From Bacteroidales bacterium (GTDB taxonomy: Bacteria; Bacteroidota; Bacteroidia; Bacteroidales; P3): 43,332 nt of DNA. A program made the position numbers and the translations under genes. Within the stretch, counting starts at the first letter, position 1; each line of letters opens with the position of its first letter. The notes below the pieces were generated by a model. It searched no databases. It saw nothing but the letters and a program-made list of their open reading frames with translations, and was not told the origin of the DNA. Shown here piece by piece: positions 10,171-19,932 of this stretch. Where the stretch lies: assembly GCA_017455205.1 (NCBI GenBank), contig JAFTBM010000062.1:1-43332 (forward strand). Reading direction: 5' to 3'.

Positions 10171-11324
10171 GGCAGCAGGGGAATTGTGGGCTTGACCCCA
10201 AGGGTGAGGCCGAAGGAGTATTGCAGGGGCTTTTCTTCGCCGAGGAAGTGGTAGAGGCGGCCTTCGGCTGCGAGGTTGGCAGCGGATAGTTTCCGCCAGT
10301 GGTAGTGCAGGCCGATGGTGAGCATGCGGCTGTCGGACGGAATCTCATCGCCCACTGTGGCAGGTGCGTTGCCGAAAAGGCGGCTGCCCAGCAGGGGGAG
10401 GAAGTGGTGGCTCTGCCAGTAGCCTATCTGCAGTGTGGCGGTGGAGTCGAGGCTGATGCCGAGGTGGGGGTAGATGCCATAGCCACTGCTGAAGGGTATG
10501 GTGAGCTGCCGTTGCTGACGGAAGAGCATAGTGTAGCATTGCGCTTCGAGAAGAAGGCGACCTGCCTGGCGGGAAGCTTCGAGGGCGGCAGCGAGGTTGT
10601 ACTGGGTATTGACGGGTTGGGCGGTGGCCATATCTTGGCCGCCCGAGTGCTGCACAAGAGCGTGCAGCGGGAGGGTAAGCTGCCAATGGTCGCCAAGGGC
10701 GAGGCGGGGGCGGAGGGTGAGGCCGGCGGTGAAGTGCTCCTGCTGGGTGCTTTGATGCCAAATGTATTCCTGCCAATCGACCCACACGTCGGCATCGACC
10801 CAGTGGGCGTGAGTCTGGAGCTGAAAGCCAGCCTCTGGGTCAGTGGCATAGAGCCGCTCGGGGTTGAAGAGGGGCAGGGGGAGGTAGTGCTGCTGTTCGC
10901 TGTGCAGATTGCCCAGCGTCAGGCAAAGGTGGCGACTGGTGGCGAGGTCAATACGCATCCAGGGGAGGAGGTGGAGTGGGCGGCTGGCGCTGTCGGGGGA
11001 GTCAGGCCAGGGGTGGCTGATATGTGCGGCGGGGTAGTTGCGAGCCCCCCAATAGTGGAGCCAGTGGAAGCCAGCCTGCAGGGTGGTGGCAGGGGTGAGG
11101 TGCCAGTCGGCGTAGGGGCGCAGGTAGAAGCCAGGCAGGGTATATCCCGATTGGCGGGGGTTGAAGTACTCGTTGTTTTGGAAGAAGTGCATGGCCTCGA
11201 AGTGCAGTTGCAGCCGTCCGCTTTCGGACGGCTGTGCAGTAGCGGTGCAACAACCCCATAGCACGGCGAGCAGCAGCATCGATGCCGCTGCCGCTCGCTG
11301 TGCTTGGTGATGCTTCGGGGTCAT
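10167..11324 (-). CDS. Outer-membrane beta-barrel-like protein of unknown function
   Basis: The 385-residue product starts at ATG 11324 (MTPKHHQAQR), 8 bp after the thioredoxin gene. It has a signal peptide (hydrophobic MLLLAVLWGCCTATA, probably cut before QPSES). The mature part is rich in alternating aromatic/hydrophobic strands (LQAGFHWLHYW, YGIYPHLGISL, MLTIGLHYHW) and ends in short amphipathic strands, typical of outer-membrane barrels. I do not recognise a named family. The LWGC motif could be a poor lipobox, but a Trp at -3 of the Cys argues against it. It is translationally coupled to ribF (ATGA). A longer upstream start would lie inside the tlpA-like gene and is rejected. Confidence 0.75.
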   Translation of the reverse strand: MTPKHHQAQRAAAASMLLLAVLWGCCTATAQPSESGRLQLHFEAMHFFQNNEYFNPRQSGYTLPGFYLRPYADWHLTPATTLQAGFHWLHYWGARNYPAAHISHPWPDSPDSASRPLHLLPWMRIDLATSRHLCLTLGNLHSEQQHYLPLPLFNPERLYATDPEAGFQLQTHAHWVDADVWVDWQEYIWHQSTQQEHFTAGLTLRPRLALGDHWQLTLPLHALVQHSGGQDMATAQPVNTQYNLAAALEASRQAGRLLLEAQCYTMLFRQQRQLTIPFSSGYGIYPHLGISLDSTATLQIGYWQSHHFLPLLGSRLFGNAPATVGDEIPSDSRMLTIGLHYHWRKLSAANLAAEGRLYHFLGEEKPLQYSFGLTLGVKPTIPLLP

Positions 11325-11332
11325 GCGTCGTC

Positions 11333-12424
11333 TTACTTCAATGCCTCTTTCACAGCCGCTTCGATGCCTTCGCCACGCAGATTGCGAGCCAGGATGGTGC
11401 CGTCGCGACCGATGAGCAGAATCTGCGGGATACCTTGCACACCATAGGTGTCGGTGGCCACCATGGTGCTGTCCACAAGCTGTGGGTAGTCGATGCCCAG
11501 CTCTTCCATCGCCTTGCGGTGGGCTTCCTCGCGGGCTTCGCGGTTGCCGCGTTCCCACACGTTGAGACCCACCACCACTACGCCTTTGTCGGCGTATCGT
11601 TTCCAAAGCGGCACGAGGTAGCTGGTGATTTCATTGCGGCAGGGGCGGCACCACGAGGCGTAGAAATCGACCACGGCCACTTTCCCCTCAATCAGGTCGC
11701 TCAATCGTCCGTCCACACCCTCAATGTCGGTGTAGTGCTTTCCGACGGCTGTCTGTTCAATATGCTCCAGCATCTCCAGCTTTTGCTTCACCACAGGACT
11801 TTCGGCCATGGGGTAGGAAGCTGCACCGATGAGGCTGTCGAGCTCGGCATAGTTGAGCCCGTCGGTCTGCAGCATGGTCTCCAGCGCCATGAGACCCAGC
11901 AGGTTGTCTTTGTTCTCGTCGAACATCTCGCGGCAGATATTCATGATGTGCTCATTGCCCACATTCATCAGCACGTCGAGTTGCTGCTCGATTTTGGCGC
12001 GCTCGGCCTCGTCGGTGGCAGTGTAGTAGCTCATAGAGAGTTCCTGCATTTGCTGCTCAAGAGAGCTCAAGTTGAAGCGGGGGATATAGCTTTGCAGACG
12101 GTCGTTGAGCGGGGTGCCGCCGATGGAATCGCCCTCCACGCTGATGTGGCCTGGTTCTATGATAAACTGCACCATGTTTTGGCCGCAGGCAGCCACGGCG
12201 AGGTAGGGCTCTTCCACTCGCCCGCTGAAGCGGAATGCACCGTCGGTGATGATGGTGCTATCCACGATGGTGTCGGGGTGCTTGGTGTCAATAAGGTAGA
12301 TAGTCTGCCCCTCTATGCCCTCGCCTTCCAAGATGCCTTCCACATCGAATTTCTTTCCCTCGTGGCAGCTCCACAGAGCGGAGGTAAGAATCAGTGCCAA
12401 TGCTAATTGAGTTAATCTTTTCAT
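11333..12424 (-). CDS. TlpA-family thiol-disulfide lipoprotein with DUF4369 domain
   Basis: The 363-residue lipoprotein has a lipobox ending at Cys20 (SALWSC). A DUF4369-type beta domain (about 25-125) is followed by a helical linker (about 120-225) and a C-terminal thioredoxin domain. The redox motif is WCRPC (Cys259, Cys262) and the cis-proline is in GIPQI (Pro333). Such proteins are anchored in the Bacteroidetes cell envelope and handle disulfide reduction, for example in cytochrome c maturation or oxidative stress. The specific partner is not apparent. It heads the leftward chain tlpA-like, barrel, ribF, amidase, mutS2, and has its own -7 box just upstream. Confidence 0.93.
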   Translation of the reverse strand: MKRLTQLALALILTSALWSCHEGKKFDVEGILEGEGIEGQTIYLIDTKHPDTIVDSTIITDGAFRFSGRVEEPYLAVAACGQNMVQFIIEPGHISVEGDSIGGTPLNDRLQSYIPRFNLSSLEQQMQELSMSYYTATDEAERAKIEQQLDVLMNVGNEHIMNICREMFDENKDNLLGLMALETMLQTDGLNYAELDSLIGAASYPMAESPVVKQKLEMLEHIEQTAVGKHYTDIEGVDGRLSDLIEGKVAVVDFYASWCRPCRNEITSYLVPLWKRYADKGVVVVGLNVWERGNREAREEAHRKAMEELGIDYPQLVDSTMVATDTYGVQGIPQILLIGRDGTILARNLRGEGIEAAVKEALK

Positions 12425-12449
12425 AACTTTCTTGTGTTAAATTCCGCTG

Positions 12450-12457
12450 CAAATATA
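12450..12457 (-). promoter_or_regulatory. -7 box for the TlpA-like gene chain
   Basis: Minus-strand TATATTTG at 12457-12450 is a perfect TAnnTTTG, 26 bp before the ATG. The only upstream TTG lies 25 bp away, so the -33 element is poor. Confidence 0.6.
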
Positions 12458-12589
12458 CATAAAAAAAGGAATTGGCCGTCAGCAAACGCTGTTTTTGAGC
12501 CATAGTGCCCGAAACGATTTTGCGACTGGGAAAGAATTCTTTTCTGTGGCGGGATAACTTTCAACTCCCAATGCTCAACTTTCAATTTT

Positions 12590-12721
12590 CGCATTCCCCA
12601 ATTTTCAACTCTCAATTTTCAATTCTCAATTCTCGCATTCCCCAATTTTCAATTCTCAATTTTCAATTCTCAATTCTCGCATTCCCCAATTTTCAATTCT
12701 CAATTTTCAATTCTCAATTAG
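12590..12721. repeat. 44-bp tandem repeat, three copies
   Basis: Three near-identical 44-bp units start at 12590, 12634 and 12678 with CGCATTCCCCAATTTTCAA. Each continues as alternating 7-bp blocks CAATTTT and CAATTCT. A shortened relative of the block lies at about 26246-26278, before the second copy of the 124-bp element, so the AT-rich module and the element seem to travel or arise together. No gene is supported here. Confidence 0.85.
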
Positions 12722-12722
12722 G

Positions 12723-12846
12723 ACTTGGTCCGTGTCATCTCCGTGTCAACTCCGTGTCAGGTCCGTGTCACGTCCGAGTCGGTACGGACCTAACACGAAT
12801 CAAACACGAACTATGCACGGACGAAAGACGGGGGAAGTCCCTACCG
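12723..12846. repeat. 124-bp mirrored 11-bp-period element, copy 1
   Basis: Five direct units carry TCCGTGTC (last one TCCGAGTC) at 12729, 12740, 12751, 12762 and 12773. A central palindrome follows (GTCCG, 8-bp loop, CGGAC), then inverted units (ACACGA, CACGGAC) with the same spacing, and a tail ACGGGGGAAGTCCCTACCG. It aligns without gaps to 26324-26447 over all 124 bp; by hand I count about 21 differences, and the first 26 bp are identical. It lies between the divergent tlpA-like and guaB genes. The rest of the gap up to guaB (12847-13177) is G-rich and I see no gene in it. Confidence 0.88.
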
Positions 12847-13132
12847 ATTTCGCCTCCGCTTGCGAGGCATCTCGAGTGCCTTGCAGCTGCAATTCTTGGC
12901 GATGATTGCCCGCAAAGACTATTGACTTTTGAGGAGAAACGGTAGGCAAATGAGGGTTGGGAATAGCGAGAAGGTCGGGTACGAGTGGAATGGCGAGAAT
13001 TGGGATAAGAAAGGGTTTTCGAGAGGTGCAGGAGCGGGGGGATGCGGGGGCAAGAGAGAATGGTTAGGTGCTAATATTGACGGAGTTGGGGGCGGGGAGC
13101 AAGAATTTTCGGTGCGAATGAAGAAAAAGTTG

Positions 13133-13140
13133 TATTTTTG
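13133..13140 (+). promoter_or_regulatory. -7 box for guaB
   Basis: TATTTTTG fits TAnnTTTG and lies 37 bp before the guaB ATG. No clear -33 TTG is at the expected distance. Confidence 0.6.
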
Positions 13141-13177
13141 CAAATTAAAACAATCGAAAAACAAAGAAGGATAAAAG

Positions 13178-14650
13178 ATGTATACAGACTCCACAAAGTT
13201 CATAGGCGAAGGCCTTACGTATGACGATGTGCTGCTGGTGCCAGCCTATTCGGAAGTGTTGCCGCGCGAGGTCTCGGTGGCGAGCAAGTTTTCGCGCAAT
13301 ATAGAGCTGAAGACGCCCTTGGTGTCGGCGGCGATGGATACAGTTACCGAGGCTGCTATGGCCATAGCGATGGCGCAAGAGGGAGGCATCGGAGTGCTGC
13401 ACAAGAATATGAGCATTGAGCGGCAGGCTGGCGAGGTGCGCAAGGTGAAAAGGGCCGAAAATGGCATGATCATCGACCCTATCACCCTCAGCAAAGAGGC
13501 CAAAGTGAAGGATGCACTGCAGCTGATGCATGAGTATGGCATTGGTGGCATTCCCATAGTGGACGACAAGCGGATGCTGATAGGGATGGTAACCAATAGG
13601 GATTTGCGTTTTGAGCGCGACATGGAGCGTCCGTTGAGTGAGATAATGATTACCGACCTTATCACGACCCACGAGGGGACGACCTTTGCCGAGGCCACGG
13701 AGATATTGCAGCAGCACAAGATAGAGAAACTGCCGGTGGTGAATGGCCAGGGGCAGTTTGTGGGACTGATAACCTACCGCGACATCATTAAGACCAAAGA
13801 GCGCCCCAACGCTTGTAAGGACAGCAACGGCAGGCTCCGGGTGGCGGCAGGAGTGGGGATTACGCCCGACATGATGGAACGGGTGGATGCGCTGGTCAAG
13901 GCTGGTGCTGATGCCATCGTCATTGATACGGCCCACGGCCATAGCATTCGTGTGGTCGAGGCATTGAAGAGTGTGAAGGCCAAGTATCCGAAGATAGATG
14001 TGGTGGTGGGCAATATCGCCACGGGCGAGGCGGCGCTGATGCTGGCCGAAGCTGGTGCTGATGGTATCAAAGTGGGTATTGGCCCAGGGAGTATTTGCTC
14101 GACGCGCATTGTGGCCGGCATTGGTGTGCCGCAGCTGACGGCGGTGTGTGAGTGCGTGGGTGCATTGCGTCAGAAAGGATATGATGTGCCAGTGATAGCC
14201 GATGGTGGCATACGCTACAGCGGCGATATCGTCAAGGCATTGGCTGCTGGAGCAAGTTCGGTGATGGTGGGGTCGCTGGTGGCTGGTGTGGATGAGGCTC
14301 CAGGTGAGACCATCATCTTTGAGGGACGCAAGTTCAAATCGTATCGCGGCATGGGGTCGCTCGAAGCGATGCAGAGTGGTTCGAAGGATCGCTACTTCCA
14401 GGATAAGGAGACCGATGCCAAGAAGTTGGTTCCCGAAGGAGTGGTGGGACGTGTTCCCTACAAAGGTACGCTCGGCGAGGTACTCTACCAGATGGTAGGT
14501 GGCTTGAAGGCAGGCATGGGGTACACGGGTAGTCGCACGATTGCCGACTTGCAGCAGGCCAAGTTTATACGCATCACCGATGCAGGTCGCACAGAGAGCC
14601 ATCCGCACGATATTGCCATCACGCGCGAGGCGCCCAACTATTCGCGATAA
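13178..14650 (+). CDS. guaB: Inosine-5'-monophosphate dehydrogenase
   Basis: The 490-residue enzyme oxidises IMP to XMP with NAD, the committed step of GMP synthesis. It begins with the conserved [13 protein letters not shown]. It carries two CBS domains (about residues 95-210) and resumes the TIM barrel with DTAHGHS. The active-site loop is [10 protein letters not shown] with catalytic Cys307. Then follow [16 protein letters not shown], the phosphate-binding VMVGSL, YRGMGS and the flap with EGVVGRVPY. All expected motifs and a normal length are present. Three periplasmic folding-factor genes follow after 23 bp, so they probably share its transcript. Confidence 0.98.
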   Translation: MYTDSTKFIGEGLTYDDVLLVPAYSEVLPREVSVASKFSRNIELKTPLVSAAMDTVTEAAMAIAMAQEGGIGVLHKNMSIERQAGEVRKVKRAENGMIIDPITLSKEAKVKDALQLMHEYGIGGIPIVDDKRMLIGMVTNRDLRFERDMERPLSEIMITDLITTHEGTTFAEATEILQQHKIEKLPVVNGQGQFVGLITYRDIIKTKERPNACKDSNGRLRVAAGVGITPDMMERVDALVKAGADAIVIDTAHGHSIRVVEALKSVKAKYPKIDVVVGNIATGEAALMLAEAGADGIKVGIGPGSICSTRIVAGIGVPQLTAVCECVGALRQKGYDVPVIADGGIRYSGDIVKALAAGASSVMVGSLVAGVDEAPGETIIFEGRKFKSYRGMGSLEAMQSGSKDRYFQDKETDAKKLVPEGVVGRVPYKGTLGEVLYQMVGGLKAGMGYTGSRTIADLQQAKFIRITDAGRTESHPHDIAITREAPNYSR

Positions 14651-14673
14651 GCAAACACAGAAAGCACAGACCG

Positions 14674-16776
14674 ATGACAATCAAAGTAGGACACTGGGCT
14701 GCTGGGCTGGGAATGCTGCTGGCATTGGCAGGAATGAGCAGTAGGGTAGGGGCGCAGACTGACCCCGTAGTGATGCAGGTGGGCGGTGAGCAGATAAAGC
14801 AGTCGGAGCTGATGAAAAGCTTCATGGGCAGCGTGGGCAACCGCTTGCTGGCCGATAGCACTGCCACCGAGGCTGAAAAGCGCACCGCATTGCACGAATA
14901 TGCCGACCTTTACGCCAATTTTCGTGCCAAGTTGCTGGATGCCCACCAGAGAGGGTTGGATACTACGCCGCGGCTGGTGAAGGAATTTCGGCAGTACCGT
15001 GCCGAACTGGCTGCCCCTTACTTGATTGACAGTGCCACATTGAAGCGTATTTTGGCGGAAGCTTACGAGCGCAACCACTATTCGCTGCATGCCGCGCATT
15101 TGCTCTTCCGTCTGCCCCCCGATGCCAGTCCGGAAGACACCGCCAAGGCTTATGCTCGTGCGCTGCGCTACCGCGACCGTGTGGTGGGTGGCGAGGACTT
15201 CTATTCCGTGGCTATCGACTTGGTCTACGGCGGGGATACTCTTCTTGAGCAGAATATTAATCCCAACGAAGGCGATTTGGGCTACTTCACTGCCTTCGAC
15301 ATGGTATACCCGTTTGAGAATGCTGTCTACAACATGAAAGTGGGCGAGTTGAGTATGCCCGTGCGAACCAAGTTCGGCTACCATGTGATTTGGCTTATTG
15401 ACAAAGTGGCCTTATTTGGCAAGATGGATATTGCGCATATCTGGTTTCAGTGTGGCAATAGTGAGGTCTGCCGTTTCAGAGCCGAGGATTGCTATAAGCG
15501 GTTGCAAAGTGGCGTAAGCTTCGCGATGGCGGCGCGTCAGAGCGATGATAAAGTAACCGCCGAGAAAGGAGGGGTGCTGAAAGATGCTCGGTTGAACGTC
15601 CTACCTCCCGAATACCTGCATGCACTCGACACATTGAAGCCTGGGGAATATTCTCGTCCGTTTCCCTCGACATTGGGGTGGCATATTGTGAAGCTCATTC
15701 GTCGCGACACGTTGCCTCCAATAGAGGAGATAGAGGCGTACTATAAGCAGAAGCTTTCGCGAGACCCACGTGGGCTGGAGTCGCGCAAAGAGTTTGCTCG
15801 TCAGGCGGCTCTGAAGTATGGTTTTGTAGACCTCACCAAGCCCCAATTGATACCTGCCAAGAGCAAAAAAGGAAAGCCCACGTGGAAAGAAGCGGAGGCC
15901 ACGCTCGAGGGGCTGTATGCCATCGTGCCAGAAAAAGCTATGCGCAACAAATGGAGGTACCACGATAGCTTGGTAACAGACATTCAGCCGATACTGCAGA
16001 CGCCCAACAAAGTGTATACCACGCTCGATTTAGCACGCTACATAGCCAAGCACCAGAAGGCCGAGCGACCGCTGAAACCAGAGTATTTTGTCAATCTGCA
16101 GTATCAAAACTTCATTGATAGTGTGGCCATATCCTATGCCGATAGTATGTTGGAAAGCGAACATCCCGACTTTGCCGAACTGGTGGAGGAATATTGGAAG
16201 GGGTTGAACATATTCAACTACAACAGCCACATGGTGTGGGTGGAAGCGATGACTGATACGGTGGGCTACACCGAATTCTATCGGCAGGAGAGTGCAAAGA
16301 AGCGGCTGGATGTGGCGGAGGACAGCATATACTTTTGGGGTGAACGGGCGCGAGTGGTGGTGATAGAGGTGTCGGATAGCAACTGCCTGCCTGTTGCCAA
16401 GGCTGAAAAGATTATCAGGAAAGCATCGCAGAAGGGCAAAGGCCATAAGGAATTAAAGGCAATGTTGGAAAGCGGTAGGCGGAAGAAGTGCGATAGTGAA
16501 GTCGGTGTAAGTATCAACCTTGTGGAGCGCCGCCGCCAGCAACTGCTGAAAGAGAGCCAATGGGCAGAGGGTGTGTACTTCACCCGCGTGGGCAAGGGGT
16601 ATCGTGCGGTGCTGGTAGAAAAACTATTGCAGCCGATGCTCAAATCGCAGACAGAGGCGAGGGGGTACTATATGAGTGCTTATCAAGCCGAGTTGGAGCG
16701 TCAGCTTTGTGAAACATTGCGCCAGCAATACGATGTCAAAATAGACTGGAATGCCATTGGTCAAATTCATTTTTAG
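14674..16776 (+). CDS. Periplasmic PpiC-type peptidylprolyl isomerase (large SurA-like)
   Basis: The 700-residue protein has an N-terminal signal peptide (hydrophobic AAGLGMLLALAGMSS, cut near GAQTD). A SurA-N-like helical region follows (to about residue 125), then two parvulin-type rotamase domains. The first is at about 130-245 (HAAHLLFRL, GDLGYFTAFDMVYPFENA, FGYHVIWLID). The second is at about 250-350 (IAHIWFQC, KGGVLKDA, LGWHIVKLI). The remaining 350 residues are a charged region without a domain I recognise. It probably assists folding of outer-membrane proteins. Its end overlaps the next gene by 26 bp. Confidence 0.9.
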   Translation: MTIKVGHWAAGLGMLLALAGMSSRVGAQTDPVVMQVGGEQIKQSELMKSFMGSVGNRLLADSTATEAEKRTALHEYADLYANFRAKLLDAHQRGLDTTPRLVKEFRQYRAELAAPYLIDSATLKRILAEAYERNHYSLHAAHLLFRLPPDASPEDTAKAYARALRYRDRVVGGEDFYSVAIDLVYGGDTLLEQNINPNEGDLGYFTAFDMVYPFENAVYNMKVGELSMPVRTKFGYHVIWLIDKVALFGKMDIAHIWFQCGNSEVCRFRAEDCYKRLQSGVSFAMAARQSDDKVTAEKGGVLKDARLNVLPPEYLHALDTLKPGEYSRPFPSTLGWHIVKLIRRDTLPPIEEIEAYYKQKLSRDPRGLESRKEFARQAALKYGFVDLTKPQLIPAKSKKGKPTWKEAEATLEGLYAIVPEKAMRNKWRYHDSLVTDIQPILQTPNKVYTTLDLARYIAKHQKAERPLKPEYFVNLQYQNFIDSVAISYADSMLESEHPDFAELVEEYWKGLNIFNYNSHMVWVEAMTDTVGYTEFYRQESAKKRLDVAEDSIYFWGERARVVVIEVSDSNCLPVAKAEKIIRKASQKGKGHKELKAMLESGRRKKCDSEVGVSINLVERRRQQLLKESQWAEGVYFTRVGKGYRAVLVEKLLQPMLKSQTEARGYYMSAYQAELERQLCETLRQQYDVKIDWNAIGQIHF

Positions 16777-17599
16777 TCTGTTGCTGCCACTGCTGCTGGT
16801 AGCTGGTTGTCGCCAGGTAGAGGATGAAAGTTCGGTGGTGGCACAGGTGTATGACTATAAACTCTACCAGGACGATTTAGCAGGGTTGGTGGAGAGAGGT
16901 ACTGCAAGTGAGGATAGTGTGGCGATAGTGAGTAACTATATTGACCAGTGGGTACGTCAGATGGTGATGTTATCCAAGGCGGAAAAGAATGTACTTGCCG
17001 ATATCAGCTTGCAGATGCGTGAATATCGGAATAGTCTTCTCACTTACGCGTATGAGAAACAGATTGTAGAGCAATTGCTTGACACCAATGTGCAAGAAAG
17101 CGAGATAGAAGAGTATTACAATCTTCACAGTGAAGAGTTTCCATTGAAAAACACAATAGTGAAGGCCGTCTATGTGATAGCTCCCAAGAAATTGGCTGTG
17201 GCCGGCAAATTACGATTGTTGGTGGGAAGAAAAGAGTTTGATGAAGATGCCATAGTGGAGATGGAGAGGTTGGCTTCGCACTATGATTTGCGAGGCTACT
17301 ATGAAAGTGATGTGTGGATACCTTTTGCTAACTTGCAGGAAGCAGTTCCCATTACAACGTACAACGAGAAACTTTTTCTGAAACAGCGCCGTTCGGTTGT
17401 GATAGATGACGATTCTCTGCGCTACTATGTCAGGATTCTTGACTACAAAATAATGGATGAAACATCGCCCCTTGAATTACAGAGGGAGAATATAAAATCA
17501 ATCATACTGAACCACCGCAAGGTTGAGCTTTTGACGCAACTGCAGGCTGACCTTTTGGCAGAGGCCGAGAAAGGTGGGTACGTGAAACGTAATAGATAG
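16751..17599 (+). CDS. SurA-N-like lipoprotein without rotamase domain
   Basis: The 282-residue lipoprotein has a lipobox LVAGC with Cys20 and a helix-rich body resembling the SurA/trigger-factor chaperone fold (DDLAGLVERG, YIDQWVRQMVMLSKAEK, and a YYNLHSEEF segment typical of PpiC family members just before the isomerase domain). The parvulin core motifs (HILL, GGxLG, YGFHI) are not visible, so the isomerase seems lost or too diverged to see. It starts inside the end of the preceding isomerase gene and stops 5 bp before surA, and probably acts as a membrane-tethered chaperone of the same pathway. Confidence 0.8.
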   Translation: MPLVKFIFSLLLPLLLVAGCRQVEDESSVVAQVYDYKLYQDDLAGLVERGTASEDSVAIVSNYIDQWVRQMVMLSKAEKNVLADISLQMREYRNSLLTYAYEKQIVEQLLDTNVQESEIEEYYNLHSEEFPLKNTIVKAVYVIAPKKLAVAGKLRLLVGRKEFDEDAIVEMERLASHYDLRGYYESDVWIPFANLQEAVPITTYNEKLFLKQRRSVVIDDDSLRYYVRILDYKIMDETSPLELQRENIKSIILNHRKVELLTQLQADLLAEAEKGGYVKRNR

Positions 17600-17604
17600 T
17601 TTAC

Positions 17605-18936
17605 ATGAAAAACTGCTTCAGAATATTATTGCTATTATTGCCACTCGGCGTAGTTGCACAGAATGAAACCCGTGTGGATGGGGTGGCGGCCGTAGTGGGA
17701 CGAAATATTATCAAACATTCCGATATAGACCGTGCCTACGCGCAGGTGAGGATTAAGCAAGGGGTATCCAATGAGATGGCAAACAGATGCTCAATATTGG
17801 AAAACTTGATATTGACGCAATTGCTGGTACATAAAGGTGAGGTGGATAGTGTGGAGGTAACAGATGAAGAGGTGGATCAATATGCAGAGTATTACCTCAA
17901 GAATGATTTAAGGCAACATGGGTCCCGTGAGGCGTTGCGTGAGGCAACGGGGTTTGCTTATGACGAGTTAAAAGAGCAATATCAGCGTATGATACGCACG
18001 ATGCTTCTTAGTCGGCGAGTAGAGGCTAAACTGACCGAAGAGGTAAGTGTTACACCTCGTGAAGTGAACGATTTCTTTGCCTCGTTGCCACCAGATAGTG
18101 TTCCGCTGGTACCAGAACGCTATGAGTTCTCGGAGATAGAGATGCAGCCAGTGGTCTCGGAGGCGGAACGCGACCGCGTCAGACTGCAATTGGCCGAGTT
18201 GAGGGAACGTATTATCAAAGGGGAAAAATTTGCCATGTTGGCAACGCTATATTCGCAGGATCCTGCATCGGCAAAGAAAGGTGGCGAATTGGGCTTCTTC
18301 TCGCGTGGTGATATGGTCAGCGAATTTGAGTCGGCAGCTTTTGCACTGAAACCAGGAGAGGTGTCGCCTATCATTGAGACGCAGTATGGATTTCATATTC
18401 TTCAGCTGATTGAGCGTCGAGGCAATACGGTCAATGTAAGGCACATATTGCTTACACCAAAGGTCTCGCCCGATGACTTGTTGCGAGTGCGTATGCAGCT
18501 TGATAGTATTGCCGATGAGATACGTGCAGGGCATATTACCTTTGAGGAAGCAGCCCTAAAGTATAGTACCGCAGCAAATGCAAAGCAAGGTGGAACAGCT
18601 ATCAATGCGGCAGATGGAACACCACGTTTTGATAAAGCAGCCATCGATGAACATTACTATACAGTGGGTATTACAGGAATGAAAGAGGGGCAGGTGAGCA
18701 ACGCCACGGCGATGCAGACCAGCGATAATCATGAGGCTTATAGAATTGTCCGTCTCAACAAAAAACGCCTTGCCCATCGTGCTAATTTGACCGACGACTA
18801 TGACCAGATACACAATGCGGCCTTGGCTGCTGCCAAACAGAAAAAGTTGCGGCAATGGGCAAAACGGCAGATGGCCATAACTTACGTGCGGTTGAGCGAG
18901 GAATATGAGGAGTGCGTGTTTCAAAACTTGAAATAA
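17605..18936 (+). CDS. surA: Periplasmic chaperone SurA with two parvulin domains
   Basis: The 443-residue protein has a signal peptide (cut near VVAQ, residues 16-19) and a SurA N-terminal domain (about 22-150, starting [18 protein letters not shown]). The first rotamase domain (about 172-272) shows [19 protein letters not shown] and [10 protein letters not shown]. The second (about 276-380) opens with [10 protein letters not shown]. This is the standard SurA layout for delivery of unfolded outer-membrane proteins to the BAM complex. It is the third folding-factor gene in a row, and moxR starts one base after its stop. Confidence 0.93.
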   Translation: MKNCFRILLLLLPLGVVAQNETRVDGVAAVVGRNIIKHSDIDRAYAQVRIKQGVSNEMANRCSILENLILTQLLVHKGEVDSVEVTDEEVDQYAEYYLKNDLRQHGSREALREATGFAYDELKEQYQRMIRTMLLSRRVEAKLTEEVSVTPREVNDFFASLPPDSVPLVPERYEFSEIEMQPVVSEAERDRVRLQLAELRERIIKGEKFAMLATLYSQDPASAKKGGELGFFSRGDMVSEFESAAFALKPGEVSPIIETQYGFHILQLIERRGNTVNVRHILLTPKVSPDDLLRVRMQLDSIADEIRAGHITFEEAALKYSTAANAKQGGTAINAADGTPRFDKAAIDEHYYTVGITGMKEGQVSNATAMQTSDNHEAYRIVRLNKKRLAHRANLTDDYDQIHNAALAAAKQKKLRQWAKRQMAITYVRLSEEYEECVFQNLK

Positions 18937-18937
18937 G

Positions 18938-19900
18938 ATGAGCGATAAGGAGCAACTGGATAGGTTGGTAGAAAAATATGCTGCTTTGCGAAGTGAAGTG
19001 GCAAAGGTGATAGTGGGTCAGCAGGAGGCAGTGGATAGTTTGCTGTTGGCATTGTTGTCGGGAGGGCATTGCCTGCTATTGGGTGTCCCCGGATTGGCAA
19101 AGACACTGATGATAAATACTTTGGCCCGTACCCTGGGACTATCATTCAGTCGTATACAGTTTACACCTGACCTAATGCCCTCCGATATTACGGGGAGTGA
19201 AATACTTGATGCCGAGCGCAGAATGCAATTTGTGAAAGGACCAATATTCGCTGGAATATTGCTTGCCGATGAAATCAACCGGACACCACCGAAGACCCAA
19301 GCCGCACTATTGGAAGCCATGCAAGAGCGAGCCGTGACGGTAGGAGGAACGACTTATCAGTTGCCGTCGCCATTCTTTGTTCTTGCAACACAGAATCCTA
19401 TTGAGCAAGAGGGTACTTATCCGTTGCCCGAGGCGCAGCTCGACCGTTTTATGTTCAATGTGAAGCTTGACTATCCCTCGTTTGAGGAAGAGGTCGCTAT
19501 AGTCAAGCAGACTACCATTGGTGCAGTGCAGGAAATATCGCAGGTGCTTACTGGCGAGGAAATATTGGCCTACCAGTTGGCAATAAGTCGGATGCCATTG
19601 GCAGATAACGTGGTGGAATATGCAGTGCGGTTGGTTACGGCGACGCGCCCAACTGCGGAAAAAGCATCGCCGTTAGCTGCACAATATCTTTCATGGGGGG
19701 CAGGCCCTCGAGCCTCTCAATACCTCATAATGGGGGCCAAGAGCCATGCGGCTGCGAATGGTAAATATTCACCAGATATCGAAGATGTAGTTGCAGTGGC
19801 CAACAATGTGCTTCGTCACCGTATAGTGAGGAATTACTATGCCGAGGCAGAAAACATATCAGCAGACACAATTATTACCCAACTTATAGAATCATTATAA
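18938..19900 (+). CDS. MoxR-family AAA+ ATPase
   Basis: The 320-residue protein has Walker A GVPGLAKT (49-56), Walker B LLADEINR (108-115), a sensor region [22 protein letters not shown] and the C-terminal helical lid domain. MoxR ATPases act as chaperones for assembly of envelope or metal-centre proteins, often with von Willebrand factor A partners (the Bat system in Bacteroidetes). No Bat or DUF58 partner gene follows here; glutamine synthetase does, 32 bp later. Its target is therefore unknown, although coupling to surA suggests an envelope role. Confidence 0.93.
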   Translation: MSDKEQLDRLVEKYAALRSEVAKVIVGQQEAVDSLLLALLSGGHCLLLGVPGLAKTLMINTLARTLGLSFSRIQFTPDLMPSDITGSEILDAERRMQFVKGPIFAGILLADEINRTPPKTQAALLEAMQERAVTVGGTTYQLPSPFFVLATQNPIEQEGTYPLPEAQLDRFMFNVKLDYPSFEEEVAIVKQTTIGAVQEISQVLTGEEILAYQLAISRMPLADNVVEYAVRLVTATRPTAEKASPLAAQYLSWGAGPRASQYLIMGAKSHAAANGKYSPDIEDVVAVANNVLRHRIVRNYYAEAENISADTIITQLIESL

Positions 19901-19932
19901 ATATTATTCCCCAATATATTCAATCATTATTT

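Noticed and set aside
12723-12846. 11-bp arrays as a CRISPR array
   Set aside because: The units are 11 bp, adjacent with no 25-40-bp unique spacers, half of them are inverted, and no cas genes are nearby.
12847-13177. A purine riboswitch or other structured leader upstream of guaB
   Set aside because: I see only short, weak hairpins (for example GCCTC/GAGGC near 12850) and no conserved riboswitch core. The -7 box leaves a leader of only about 30 bases.
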